The notes: generated from the letters alone by a model not told the origin. 64,000 bases of DNA from Sweltsa coloradensis (GCA_024449915.1 JAMZAV010000361.1:124001-188000), one strand, 5' to 3'; counted from the stretch's first letter, positions 23,896-36,454 are shown. A program made the numbers and translations.

Positions 23896-24079
23896 CAAAG
23901 GTGAAGAAGACATACGCGTAGGCAATGTCTTTGGGCTCCTCTGCCATGCGGTAGCGAACACACTTGCTGGTACTGGCTTTGTAGTAGAGGCCGAACCCGA
24001 AGAAGGGTAGACAGACCAGCACCAGCACTGCCGCCCACAGACAGAAGATAGCCCTCCTCACGACGTAGTAGGTTACGTG
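23896..24079 (-). CDS. Class A GPCR, prostanoid-receptor-like: internal exon (TM4-ECL2-TM5 start)
   Basis: Internal exon of a seven-helix receptor that would sit in the plasma membrane and signal through G proteins. The upstream acceptor is a pyrimidine-rich tract ending TTTCAG (CAG at 24080-24082) and the donor is GTATGT at 23890-23895. The exon is 184 bp: 61 codons plus one base. It reads HVTYYVVRR, then TM4 (about residues 10-30, with Trp15 and Pro25 in the usual TM4 spacing). The second extracellular loop follows with its conserved Cys40 (STSKCVRY), then the start of TM5 (DIAYAYVFFTF). The loop and TM5 resemble prostanoid receptors, which also lack the usual TM5 proline. The final G joins GC of the next exon to give glycine in phase. 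This is the only one of five tandem copies that keeps a proper donor. Class A GPCR is firm; the prostanoid subgroup is inferred from memory of the family. Confidence 0.85.
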
Positions 24080-24123
24080 CTGAAACCAAGGGAGATGGTT
24101 GAGGCTCCAGGTGTTAAGTATTC

Positions 24124-24299
24124 AAGATGACATACGCGTAGGCAATGTCTTTGGGCTCCTCTGCCATGCGGTAGCGAACACACTTGCTGGTACTGGCTTT
24201 GTAGTAGAGGCCGAACCCGAAGAAGGGTAGACAGACCAGCACCAGCACTGCCGCCCACAGACAGAAGATAGCCCTCCTCACGACGTAGTAGGTTACGTG
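24124..24299 (-). pseudogene. Truncated duplicate of the GPCR TM4-TM5 exon, copy 2
   Basis: Identical by eye to the functional exon from its first codon (H-V-T-Y-Y) to the VFF region. It then runs directly into upstream intron sequence, so the last exon bases and the GTATGT donor are gone. The acceptor TTTCAG is present. Its junction carries the intron version of the microhomology (AAGATGACAT on plus), unlike copies 3-5. Confidence 0.85.
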
Positions 24300-24343
24300 C
24301 TGAAACCAAGATAGATAGTTGAGGCTCCAGGTGTTAAGTATTC

Positions 24344-24519
24344 AAGAAGACATACGCGTAGGCAATGTCTTTGGGCTCCTCTGCCATGCGGTAGCGAACA
24401 CACTTGCTGGTACTGGCTTTGTAGTAGAGGCCGAACCCGAAGAAGGGTAGACAGACCAGCACCAGCACTGCCGCCCACAGACAGAAGATAGCCCTCCTCA
24501 CGACGTAGTAGGTTACGTG
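24344..24519 (-). pseudogene. Truncated duplicate of the GPCR TM4-TM5 exon, copy 3
   Basis: Same structure as copy 2: intact acceptor and exon body, missing 3' end and missing native donor, joined to the intron spacer. The junction carries the exon version of the microhomology (AAGAAGACAT on plus). A GTATGT inside the exon (GCGTATGTCT) could in principle act as a cryptic donor. Confidence 0.85.
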
Positions 24520-24563
24520 CTGAAACCAAGATAGATAGTTGAGGCTCCAGGTGTTAAGTATTC

Positions 24564-24739
24564 AAGAAGACATACGCGTAGGCAATGTCTTTGGGCTCCT
24601 CTGCCATGCGGTAGCGAACACACTTGCTGGTACTGGCTTTGTAGTAGAGGCCGAACCCGAAGAAGGGTAGACAGACCAGCACCAGCACTGCCGCCCACAG
24701 ACAGAAGATAGCCCTCCTCACGACGTAGTAGGTTACGTG
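24564..24739 (-). pseudogene. Truncated duplicate of the GPCR TM4-TM5 exon, copy 4
   Basis: Same structure as copy 3. The spacer on its upstream side (rising coordinates, 24740-24778) is 5 bp shorter than the others (CCAGGAGTATTC on plus instead of CCAGGTGTTAAGTATTC), so the step from copy 4 to copy 5 is 215 bp. Confidence 0.85.
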
Positions 24740-24778
24740 CTGAAACCAAGGGAGATAGTTGAGGCTCCAGGAGTATTC

Positions 24779-24954
24779 AAGAAGACATACGCGTAGGCAA
24801 TGTCTTTGGGCTCCTCTGCCATGCGGTAGCGAACACACTTGCTGGTACTGGCTTTGTAGTAGAGGCCGAACCCGAAGAAGGGTAGACAGACCAGCACCAG
24901 CACTGCCGCCCACAGACAGAAGATAGCCCTCCTCACGACGTAGTAGGTTACGTG
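24779..24954 (-). pseudogene. Truncated duplicate of the GPCR TM4-TM5 exon, copy 5 (most upstream)
   Basis: The most 5' copy in transcript order, followed by the original upstream intron sequence (from 24955, with AAGATGACAT at 24999-25008). The exon body and acceptor look intact and the native donor is absent. A transcript that used this acceptor could not splice out cleanly at the normal place. Confidence 0.85.
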
Positions 24955-27093
24955 CTGAAACCAAGATAGATAGTTGAGGCTCCAGGTGTTAAGTATTCAA
25001 GATGACATTTTCGCGAGCCAGCGAGATTTCCAAAAAATTACCCCCAAAAAGAGTGATCATAGCAAATTCTATACAATTATCACAATATAGCGTTTTAATG
25101 ATTTATTTTTAATAATAAAATTCAGTAGTGATTTAATTTAATAAAGGCCTACTAACTTCATCATAGTTTTATTTATCTACAAATTTCTCTGAAAAAGGGG
25201 GGGGATTTCCAAATTTTGGGAGTTGATTATTTTGAGTTTTGGGTTATTATCATATCTCTTTATGGCTTCCCGTAGTCAATCCATTGTAAACGCATTCTGG
25301 ACACCAGTTGAAATAAATACGCTTAGAAACGTTTTTAAAACTGCACCAGAAAAGTAACAAACTTTCTGTATGGAAATGGCATATTTTACGAGGCGTGTGA
25401 TAACATTTTACTAGCTTAAATCCGGAAGTTAGATTCAATAAATAAAATCACAACCAACATGACATTTAAAAACCTAAATCGCCTCCTAAGATAATCGTGT
25501 TGCAATAAACCTTTTGTTGTTTCCAATAATAATAGTTATCATGAGATATAACTCTATGAAATTGTTTTTTAATCGCTTTGTGTAAATTGTCAAAACCGGT
25601 GTAGGCGACCCTACTAACTATGCTATGACGTCAATAGCTACAACCTAAACTAAGGCAGCCTATATCACCCACGAACATTCTCCCCCCTCTCTCGTTACCA
25701 CATTCAGCCTCTGCATTACCCAAGCTAATATCCTTACGAGCACTAATGGCGTTCTAATAGAAAAGGACGCCGTTTGTAACACTATCTACAAGGTAGAGTA
25801 CTCTACGCGACCGTAGTCCTTTAATTATGTAGTTACCAGTATCTCACACCATGTTTTCAACCGAACCATTGTGATACATCTGCTTTAATGGAAAGTGAGA
25901 AAGTCATTCTGCGAATAGGAAAATGTATTTCGACAATTATGCCGTGTTTGTAAAACATATATTTTCTATTATAAACAAGAAAGTAGTAGAACAGGTAATT
26001 GATCATAGAAAGGAAAATATTTTGAATAAACACTTGCATACATATTTTAAATATTTTTCTTTTTAATTTTCTATTCAAAAGTCAAATTCTATTTTCGAAA
26101 TATATTTCTTTTATTGTTTAATGTAAATGTAGATTCGTGGCTGCTAATAACTTGTTTGTCGTTCAAATTACATTATTTTTTCCTGAGCAGAAAAATATGC
26201 TTAAAAGGTTTTATCAAAATCGTTTTTAAGAGAGGGCTTCCAATCAAAACTCTTTTATGTCTTTCAACAAGTGATTGCTAATTAGACAGAAGTGAACATT
26301 TAAAAAACAAAAATATTAACGCAAATGTTGGGAAAGTTACAATTGGTGGAGGCGCCGGGTAAAGTCAAGAGTGTTATCAGCCTTATCTAAAGTCGGCAGG
26401 GCGTAATAAGTTGTTCAGTGCTAACGAGACGGTGAAAACGAAGTATTTCATTTTTCCAACCGTATACTGCTAGCAGCTGTTGTTGACATTGTAGCGATTC
26501 TATTCTTTATTTATGTGTATGTTTATTTATGAAACAAATCGACTCAGTGAGTTGGGAAAATTGCTGTCAATTTACTATACTTTTGATACTTTATTCCAAA
26601 GCAATAGCCTTACATTTTACTAGTTTCACGACAGTTAATTCCATTTTGGAGTCTTTTATATAATAATTAATTCATAGTTCTGAAAACTGAAGCGGTAAAA
26701 GTTGAAGTACAATGTCTAGGAACATAATCCTCGAACAAGTTGTACGTACCAGCCATAGATACTAGTATAACCCAGCATTCAACTTCGATCGTCATTGTCT
26801 CTGCGTAAATTTGACGGGGAATTATAGGTCAGTGCACAGCGTAATATCCATCAAATTAATCATGTTATCGGCTCCAGTGTTGGCTCGGGTCAATAACCTC
26901 TTGAACCTGTACGTCAGCTGCAGACTCGTGTGACACCATTTTTATATTCTCCCCATAATACCGCAAAGTGAATTATATTCATATTTGTGCAAATATCTAG
27001 AAATTAATTGTTTGGTTTAAATTCAGAAATTACACAATCGAACATCGATTGGGGATTTAACATGGGCTCTCCAACAGCATTTGCCGGGAGATT

Positions 27094-27135
27094 GAATGAT
27101 TGATTGATTGATTGATTGATTGACTGATTGATTAG
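27094..27135 (+). repeat. (GATT)n microsatellite
   Basis: Roughly ten GATT units with one GACT change. Confidence 0.9.
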
Positions 27136-27364
27136 ACTTTATTATGAGCGAGGTTAATACCAGTAAGGTATACAAATAGAGATAGAAGAGGGGGAGCTCC
27201 TGCATTGTAACGATTTTTCTATTCCATCCTAGTTTCCTCTGACAAAAACATTTTTCGTTGTAGGGTACACGTAATTGTTTTTCCTGTGTGACCCTCTCCA
27301 AGAAAAAAGCTAGATTAATATCATGTAGAGTAATTGTGAAAGGAATGTATGAGCGCTGTTGCAA

Positions 27365-27705
27365 GAGTATCAATCCCAGCATCAGTTCTTAGGTTAGGAA
27401 TTTTGTAAACGGTGACTTTAGAGCCGTCCTAGCAAAGGCACATAATAAATTCAAAGTTGTTCTGAATCGGCCTTGTTGATTCGGGCGTTGATCCACGGGT
27501 GTTCGCACTGTCCATACCACGGATTACAATATTTTCCATTATAAATATCGATCTTTGGTTGGTTATCGCTCACTCGTCGATTGTGTCAGGGCCTACAGGG
27601 TTGGCTTGGTCGTTTTGGTTTAATGCCCCCCACAGTTATATGACTGAGTGGGTAGACTCCAAATTACGAATTAATTTTATTTATTTGCCTTAACGACTGT
27701 AGAAA
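27365..27705 (+). mobile_element. SINE family A copy, body and tail
   Basis: Contains GTAAACGGTGACTTTAGAG, the middle block CGTTGATCCACGGGTGTTCG, GGTTATCGCTCACTCGTCG and the tail GACTGAGTGGGTAGACTC, ending in ATTTATTTG. It retains the CCTAGCAAAGGC and ATTCGGGCG blocks that are deleted in the copy at 845-1213. A second, minus-oriented tRNA-like sequence follows at about 27725-27800. Confidence 0.75.
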
Positions 27706-28409
27706 ACTCCTAACACAACTTTGAATCAGAATTGTCGGTGGCGGTATTCGAACCCGTGACCTCCCGACTCAGAGTCTCACACGTTATGCTAGATTAACAC
27801 TGCAGGTTAGTTAACACGTGCTGTACAACATAATGGCCTCAAGGTCAGTTAATGGGCGACCTGGCGCGCAACTCCAGCCACGAGAGGCTGACTTCTAAAA
27901 TGAGATATAACAAATCTCTCAGAACCCTTTGATTTAGCTGTTTGATTACACTTATTTCGATGCAACCTGAAGAGCAAATTGCGTAGTTAATGGTTTAATC
28001 ATCTCTTCTGTGCTTGAGCATCATCGCAATGCCTTCTACGTGTGGGTTGAGTTTTGAGCCACCGCGCAAATATAGAAACGATGGAAAGTAAACGTGGAAT
28101 TAACTATTCTCAAACGAACAAATACTTGATTTTAGTTGTATTAAATTATAACTTGAGCGTGTAATAAAGCAAGAAAGGTATAAGTTGTGGTGGCCTAGTT
28201 AACATTGATTGGGTTGTAGCAAATATTTGAATTTGAAATTTGATGTAGTTGTAAGAAAATATAATAACATTGTGCACAAGTTTGTGTGATTTGATTGGGG
28301 AAAGTTTGGTGATATGAAGATTGGAAATGTACATTTTAGGTCAATTTGGTTAGGAATCTTACAAATATGAAATTTGTTTATCGTCTGTACCTTCATGCTC
28401 GTAAATCAC

Positions 28410-28552
28410 GTATTATGTATGTATTATTAGTATGTATGTAAATCTAAATGTATGTATGAATTATGTATGAACGTTTTTAATGTATGTATGTTGTATGTAT
28501 GTATGTATGTATGTATGTATGTATGTATGTATGTTGTATGTATGTTGTATGT
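28410..28552 (+). repeat. (TATG)n microsatellite
   Basis: Imperfect to perfect TATG/GTAT tetranucleotides, purest at 28488-28533, with GTTGTATG interruptions. Confidence 0.9.
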
Positions 28553-29914
28553 CATAAAACAATAATAAAGTTACTATTAACGTTTTTTAAAAGTTTAAAT
28601 TGAAATTTACTGTTTTTTTCGTTTTTATTATTTTGTCACATTTTTTATTTGCGTGTATTGGCTGATGAAGAAAGCCTCTTTTATATATTAATTTTGTTAA
28701 AACAAAACCGCACACACCGTTACGGTGTGTCAATATTTGGAATGCACTTATTATGATACATATTTTGTGTATGTTTTCCGGGAGGCCATACTTTAAAATT
28801 TGTATTTGAAATTATGCAACTTATCAATTATTAATTTATCTTTTAACAAAATTGAAGTGAAATATTATGCACATCCATGGATCACAACGGTGAAATAAGT
28901 ATCACTTTATGTGTCGTTTATTAGATGGCGAGTAATACTTATTGACTTCGAAATAATTTCAAAATTTTCGCGGTCCGGAACGCGGCGAAATATCCCGATC
29001 AATTCATGTTATTGTAATTGAAAAAAATTTGAAACGTTGACGCATTAAAATTAAACATTACCCCAGCAATTTTCTTATAAATATATAAAGTTGTTGGCAT
29101 AGTTTAATGTTTAATAAATCCAACTTTGCAATAATTTTAAGATGCTTTTAATACTTGAAATGTAAATCCAAATTACTTATTACACCTACGAAGTGTAATA
29201 ACTTAAAACGGCCCCTAGACCATGGTTTGCATCTAAGTTTCTTAGGTGTCCTTAGATGTAAGTAGTTAGTATTTCGTATGTCTCGGCATGCCCGCCCACT
29301 CCGCCCACCGTGATGGCGGATACGTTAATGAAGTTTCAGAGTAGTTAAAGTGTTACGGTTCTCTCATAATGAGTCTGCTTAGTATGACGACGAAAACTTC
29401 TGCGCGTTCCCAACACATATTGATGGTTTATTTAGAAGTGAATTCAGTATGCATCTGAGCGGGCACACCAGACGAATTGGCCATTGTGTTGTTGCCACGT
29501 GCTCAAGGCCATTTTAAGCAGATTTTTTGAAATTAACTTGTAACATAATCAGTTATAAAAACGTATTTACAAAGGAGGAAGCTAGCACACTACTTCTTAA
29601 AGAAAAGCAGGAAGCAAAGTTCCTTATATAAAAAACAGGTGCCTGCATAACATTTTGAACATATCACGAAATTGGAAATATAGGGCTCTAAAGTAACACA
29701 TTTTAAAATTTTTTAAAATAATTTATTATGATAATTATATATAGTATATATTATATAATTATTTTATTAAATAAAAAATCACAAAGTGCTTCAAGAATTT
29801 TGATTTTGTTATTTTGTTATTCGTGATTTTTGTTTCTGGCTGATTAAGACAAAATTTGTAAAATATATGACTGTAGGGTTGTCTATGTATTCTTTATTGA
29901 CAGCTTTGCAAAGT

Positions 29915-30125
29915 TTCATATACGTCGGATGCTTCTTGGCCGAGCGAATAGCTATGTGTCAACTGCCAAATGTGTCCTATTCCCTTTTAAAGCCGAACAT
30001 TATCTCCGATTGACATGGGGGTTTTGGTTGACATTGCCCCTCAACAAGGATAATTCAGAATGTTTTTCGAGACCCTGGGGGTCAGGGTTCGATGAGGTTG
30101 TGTATCCTTCTTCGACATTCTGTTG
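29915..30125 (+). mobile_element. Element G copy, truncated
   Basis: CCGAACATTATCTCCGATTG, CCCCTCAACAAGGATAATTC and GACCCTGGGGGTCAGGG follow the family's block order. The CCGGCACCTCCACC end is missing. Confidence 0.5.
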
Positions 30126-30139
30126 ATTACATTTAGTAA

Positions 30140-30290
30140 CAAACACACATAAAAGCTTAAAAAGCTTATGAAAGCGTCATTACCTTTAAAAGTATACGAT
30201 GTAAAGAAATGGTTTAAAAGATAAAAAAGCTTATTAAAGCGTCATTGCTTTTAAAGAATGATATAAAAAACGGTTTTAATACCATATCAA
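30140..30290 (+). repeat. Diverged tandem repeat, about 76-bp unit
   Basis: AAAAGCTTATGAAAGCGTC ... TTTAAAAGTATACGATGTAA recurs as AAAAGCTTATTAAAGCGTC ... TTTTAAAGAATGATATAA. Two units are visible. Confidence 0.65.
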
Positions 30291-32949
30291 ACTTGAACAT
30301 AATTCACATTTCATATATTCAATATTGAATTAAAATGTCTCATAGAAGTAAGAAAAAATTTAATTAAATTTACTTTAGATTAAAACAGAAAATGAAAACG
30401 AGACAAATAATATACGTATGTGTATGTAAAGAGCATTGTAACCGTAAAAAATACACAAAAGTAATTTTCCATTAAAAAGCAAATTGAAAAATAAATTAAC
30501 AAAACAGAGGAAGAAAAAAAGGACAAACTTTCTATTTCTTACATGAGGGGTTTTCTGTGTGAACTTGAATGCCGTCGCTGACGAATGCGGGATGCGTCTT
30601 AGAAACTGATATAGCGAGCCTGGACAGGAGGTTGGGGAATCGTGACTTCTGACCAGACATCCAATAACAAGAAAAGTTCGAAGATATTTTAGGATTGATT
30701 CGAAGGAATAAAACTCGTCAAAGTATTAATAGTACGAGAAAGTACAGTCGTGAGTTTTGGAATCGAATACTGTGTTAAGATTCAAGCATTTTATTGTTTG
30801 GTGAGCCCTATACATTACTCTCATTGTCACGAAACTAATGAGTTAAGATAGCCCAAATAAGTACCTACATTTCTTTTTTAACGTTGCAAGAAGGGTCTAA
30901 TGTTATCACCGAAATACAAAATCGTGTCATAATAAAATATTTTGTGGATCAATTGTGAGATTACGGTCTAACAGTAATGAAAATAAGAGGGCCATATAAA
31001 TTTATGTCTTATTTAAGTTGATAAAATATAATTCCTTCCATAAAATTATAAAGGTTACATTTTCTCAAAAATTAAACCCCTTAGAAGTTGACAAGTTGTA
31101 ATACAAGGGGACTGCAATTATTTCAAATTGCAACGACTCGCAGTAGACTACAATAATTGCCTGATTTAAAGTATTTTCCAAACTGCTTTTATGGTACTAA
31201 AAATGAGTACATTCGTTCTTATTGTAATCAAAAACTGTAGCCAGCTGACTACAGTCTTCTTGTAATACCCCTTAATATTTTTCGGGTTTAAGATAAGGAC
31301 CACAAAAACTTGACTACTACTTCAAAAACAATATTTGAATATACTTTTCATTCAAAATTTCACAATTAGACCAGAAAAGGCTCTAAATTTTTAAAAATTG
31401 TTTCTCGATTCGCTCTCACATATCGCGATAAACGTGCTCCCTACAGCTGACGGTATCTGCAAGGTGATTCTCGAAGTCTAAGGCCCGCGTTAATTGTGAC
31501 AATGACGTCACAACATACAAACATACGGCGGTGTTAAACTGAAATGTAACGCAGTTCTTAGAGAATCGCCCTGCTCTGGTTACTCGTCCGGGCCCTGGGA
31601 AAAGATCGAGCGGAGGATAGAGGTAGTACAATCGGCGACGCTCTTTCCTCGACGCGACTATCCAGAAAACACGCTCTCCTCTCCATCCTACTTATTATTT
31701 TACTTTTTGAATACGACGCATATAATATCATTTTATTTTATTTTCCTTTCTATATATTCAAACTGCCCGGGACCCCACTTGGCAAGTGCTTGACTCGGTG
31801 ATATGACACGCCCCAGCGTCTCGCCAGTCGACTATATAATACAGAGAAATGTCTGTATAGTTTGCATTTCCAGCGTCATCATCGTAACATTATACTATCC
31901 CTTCGTGATCTCTTATTTTCTTCTTGGTGTTTGTGTTGGTCGTAGTCCTGGTGGTTTATTTCTACTTCCAATGTAGAAGTCCTTTAGTTCTGGGTTGGGA
32001 TCGTTAGCTTCTGAAATTGACTTTAATTCGTTATTATATGTTACTCGTTCTACAACGAGATTATTTTTAATTTGTAATAATACCGTACTTCAATGAAACT
32101 CAAATCTCTTATAAGACAATCCCCACATTTATTTATGTTCAATTATAACCTTAGTACATAATACAATGTAATGCTATTATAATAATATCGTCCACTGAAA
32201 TTCTGATTTTGTAGCTGAGTAGGCACATAAATGCGTATAGGCTTACATACTTATGACTTAATATTAATACTTGTAGAAAATCCTCTCTAATAATGTAATG
32301 ACTGCCGTTAATACGTCTAAGCCAGAATTAAACGGAAAATTATAATACCCTACTTCAAAGAGCGACTATTATTCAGTTGAAACCCTCTACAATCCCAGTA
32401 CTAATTAAATTATGAATTAATTTCTACCTCTGCTATAGTTCACTTGCGTCCAGCTCTGTTCTCATGTCTTATTCAAACATGAACCTGTTCCGTTCATTAT
32501 TTGACTTAGCTAGGGAGCTATGCTAGGGAGTTTGTAACTGTGGCTCGAGGTTAGTTGATATGAACGGCGACAACGGAATTGAAATAGACCAGTATTTGCA
32601 CACGAGCCTCTGATTACTTATTTATTAATTGTTTGTTTCCCAACACAAAATGGTATGAGGTTGGCAAAATAAAGTTCAGCTCACACAATGGGAGCTACCA
32701 ACCTGATGATAAACAAACAATAAATATCTAACAGCACACATTAGCAAAACTACTAAGACATGAAAAAATAACAGTACAAAAGAACAAAACCTATGTAAAC
32801 CAGTAGATCGACCATTATACTACCTCGATCGTGATTTAAAAAATAAAACACGTAATAATGGAGTGGATAAAAATATTTTTGATTAATGCAGTTATTGTTA
32901 TGGATGACGTAAACCGACAGTCAATCCCAGAGCTAGAGGTTTTCTGGGA

Positions 32950-33370
32950 TTGTCATCTGAAAATCTAAAGTCAATCATCATTATCATCATCATCCATCGT
33001 TCTTTCTCGCTTCTGGCAGGGTCAGCTTGGGTTCGCAACCAAATCCCTCCACCTCCCTCCACCCTCCCACAATTCTCTCTCCTCCACATCCTCCCAGCTC
33101 CTGTTCTTGCCTTGCCTCTAAGTCTCCTGCTGTATGATCTCCTTCCACTCTTACTTCGTCAATCCTTCTTTAACACATTCTTTTGGACATCCTCTCTTCC
33201 ACCATTTGTTTCATATGACCAAACCGCGTCCTTCCCTCTTTCATATAAATCCTCTACACCTAGCATTTCTCCAATGTCAGTATTTTTTATTCTGTCACCT
33301 ATTGTCTTGGCTACTGTGTTCCTCAAGAGTCTCAACTCAACCGCCTGTATCTGTAACTGTAACTGTATCT
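32950..33370 (-). mobile_element. Non-LTR retrotransposon fragment, frameshifted (reverse transcriptase C-terminal end)
   Basis: Minus-strand reading gives QAVELRLLRNTVAKTIGDRI and then NTDIGEMLGVEDLYER in one frame. RFGHMKQMVEERMSKR follows in the next frame, and the WLRTQADPARSEKERW region after another shift, ending in a Met-rich ATG repeat. The order matches the thumb-to-C-terminus part of animal LINE ORF2 proteins (AVE-x-R-x-LR ... GH-x-x-x-M ... ADPARRE). It has at least two frameshifts and is non-functional. It is more complete at its N-side than the fragment at 490-850. Confidence 0.75.
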
Positions 33371-36300
33371 GAAGCCTAACAAAACACTTAGTTTCTTTTC
33401 AACTCTCATACACATTTAATCTTCATCTGGATATAGGCTTTACGCCCTGGGCAGGTTTCTTCATAAAATGATGTCTATCACATATTTTATAACCCTGAAC
33501 TAAAACTCTCACATTTTGTTAACCATAACATTACGTCTAATCGTTTTCTATCGCATCATTCAAGGACTAATAGCGTTCAAGTGGCAGCCAATCTAGATCG
33601 CTACTTGTAATTCGTCGAGTTAAGAGGACTCGCTAATGCTAGCGCGGGAAAAGAACACGTGCTCAGGTTTCTGATGGCAGAAGCTGAACGGTTACGTTGT
33701 TGAAACCCTAGTTTAGTAGAATTGATAGATTTAAGTACACATTTAGAACCAGAAATTCAACCCAAGACCCTCTGGTCTGCATTAGAACTGTAGTGAACAG
33801 CCTTAGAGGCAAACCTTGCCATAGGCGCATCAAGTCACACAACATATGTACTCTACCCACAATCATAACAATTCACAAAGTCAATTATATTCAATTGTAA
33901 GCTTTGACATAAATGAGAATTTCCTCAGCTTTTACACGGGCTTGCTTTGGATATAATCAAATTATTAATTAATTAATTAATTAAGTTAAATCTCCTTCAA
34001 TTAGGGAGTGAGTTGTGGCTCGACGAGCTAGTGATGCCGTTGTGAGCATTGCTATTACCGTGTTTGTTGTGTGCCACGACATAAAAACGACGTTACGTAT
34101 TGTATAGAGCTAAATGGTTCGTGGAAAACCGAATGTAAATTTAAAACAAAATTTTTGGCTGTACGAAAAATTTGGGTTATAAATTATTTTTCACAATTAT
34201 TCGCGTAGAAAAGTTCACACTTTGGTTGAACTAAATAATCTGAAGCAATAAAAAGATACAGATCACTAAAACTGAAGAAAGAAAAACAACATTTACCAGT
34301 TATATGAATAAATCGACAATTTGTGTAAATCTCTAGAATAAATCAATTTCAAGGTTTAAACTGATTATAAAAAAGATGAAATCCATAATTGAATATTAAA
34401 GTGCTTCTATAGACTCTTCAAAATATTGCAACTTTATTAAATAAGGATTCTGGATAAATTGCAAACTCTATAAACACCGTTTCACACTACTAGTAAACTG
34501 CTAAGAGAAAACAACATTCGTTTATATGAAGTATATAGTGTATTTTGTGTTTGCTTCACATTTTGTCTTTCGCGAGTTCCAGATTCAGATAAGATAAATA
34601 CAAGGAAATAATGGAAGCACAAAGGTAGTTCGTAAAAGGAGCGAAAAGCACAAAATGAAATCGAAATAACATTGCAAAGTTGAAATTCAATTTCTTCTTA
34701 GAAAGACTCGTTAACTTGATAACATTTCAACAGAAATAAACGAGAATACAGGAACAACTCAGGCGAAAAGTAGTTTTATCTCGATTCAAGGAGCAACAAA
34801 GTTGAACATTAGATTTAATGTTATAATATTATATTCAAAGTAAACTCCACAATTGGTAAAGTAAACTTTAATAATGGTTGCTGACATGCAGCTCGTAGAG
34901 GAAAGTAAAAATGGCAAATCATAGCTAGAGATTGGTGTAAGAATCAATATTAACATACACTCTTTAGAACTTTTAAATTTTGAATTTTGCATTTAAGGCC
35001 GTTTTGATATTTCAAAGTTCGTACTTGAACTATGATGGGGTTACTTGCACTTAAAAATAAAATGAATGAAAGCAACCAATACAATTTCAAATACATACGC
35101 AATTAGCTGTTGAATTTGTAATTTTGTACTAATTAGTATACGTTTGACACTTGTGGTCAGCTGTGAAATAAAATTGAATTTATTATTATTTACAAAAAGA
35201 TGGGCAAACCCTAGTTTTATTTTTAAAATCTTATTATGTAAGTTTTCAAAAATTGCATACTTGATATTAAGCATAAATGACGCAAAACGCTAATTTGAAT
35301 TCCATCTAAAATCAGAGAGGAAATGATTGTTTGTGTGATACGACATTATTCCGTCGTGTACGTACTGTAATTTGTGCTAATTATCCTGAATACCGCTTCG
35401 CTACACCTCACCACACATCACTCACTCGCACGCAGTCACCGAACAAATCAATTGTTTGTAAAGTCAGCGGCGCAAACTGTACAGCGAGCGACTGTTGTTA
35501 TACCAGGCTTGTAGCACAATCGCTGTCAAACAGAATATTGTAATTACTTTCATCACTTTTTGACGCCTGATGTGGACATTTTGTTACCACGTTATACACA
35601 GGACGTAGGTGTTGAACAAACAAAAATGAACTACGGAAGTAGCTATTATGTTTGGGAAACAAATTAATGTTGTTTTCGTGTTTAAAAATCAAGCTTGATT
35701 TTGTACACAAAATTTTTTCTTTACACAGCTTTAAGCCTATAACAGTGGATACTCATGTTTGATGAGTTCCAAATTATTGAAACTTTTTTATGTACTTTTT
35801 TACGATTGCAAACATATGTTACAGCCAATTGCATTGAATTGTATAATCCTATTTCAACAGCACACATCAGATCAAGCAACATGAAATTCCAACGTTACGC
35901 ACTATTAAAACTTTTTACATAATATACATTGTGCTTATACGTAATGTTAAGAAACGTACTAGCACTAGCCATTTGGCTTTTATTGGGTGCATTAACTTTG
36001 ATAAGCCAGTAAGCATTTGATCGATTTGATTATACATTTAATTGTTTATAGTTCTTAATTATGGTGAGCATTCATACATTCTTTAATAGTAATCTATTAA
36101 CAAAAGTTTTTGTTCGTTTGCCAGAAAAATATAAACATATACTATTGTTTTAAAATTGAAGACTTCATTTACGTAACACTGACATTCTTTATTTAAAAGT
36201 TAATAGAACTTCAACACTGTTATCTTATTTATAGCAATATTTCGAAAAGTTTCACTTTCCTTTGACTGGATGACTACCTAAGAGCAGTGTTTAAGTCCAA

Positions 36301-36454
36301 TTAACTTTGAAATCATATTTATACCTGTCCTATAAAAAGATTCTTTTTAAATAATTGACATCTTTAATTTGTTTCGGAAATGTGTGTTGTCAGTTATTAG
36401 AAAGGAATTAAACAGTTCGAATGGATTGAATTGGTTGTGCAGACTTTTACCGAC

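Larger units (their letters stand above)
23904..25008 (-). repeat. Tandem array of five exon-plus-intron units (220/220/220/215 bp)
   Basis: One complete GPCR exon and four truncated copies in head-to-tail order. Each unit is about 174 bp of exon and 46 bp of intron that includes the acceptor tract. The exon parts show no differences by eye; the spacers vary at a few bases (GGAGATGG, ATAGATAG, GGAGATAG on plus) and by one 5-bp deletion. Breakpoints fall in a 10-bp near-identity between exon (AAGAAGACAT, 23904-23913) and intron (AAGATGACAT, 24999-25008). Confidence 0.92.

Noticed and set aside
24554..24964. A 136-codon frame joining two exon copies
   Set aside because: The first half is in the wrong frame for the receptor; the join arises because one unit is 215 rather than 220 bp.
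23904..25008. CRISPR-like array
   Set aside because: Regular spacing, but the 170-bp repeats are an animal receptor exon and the spacers are near-identical intron pieces.
31416..31660. Candidate upstream GPCR exon or promoter in a GC-richer patch
   Set aside because: The minus-strand translation shows no transmembrane helix or receptor motif; a TGACGTCA alone is too little to call a promoter.
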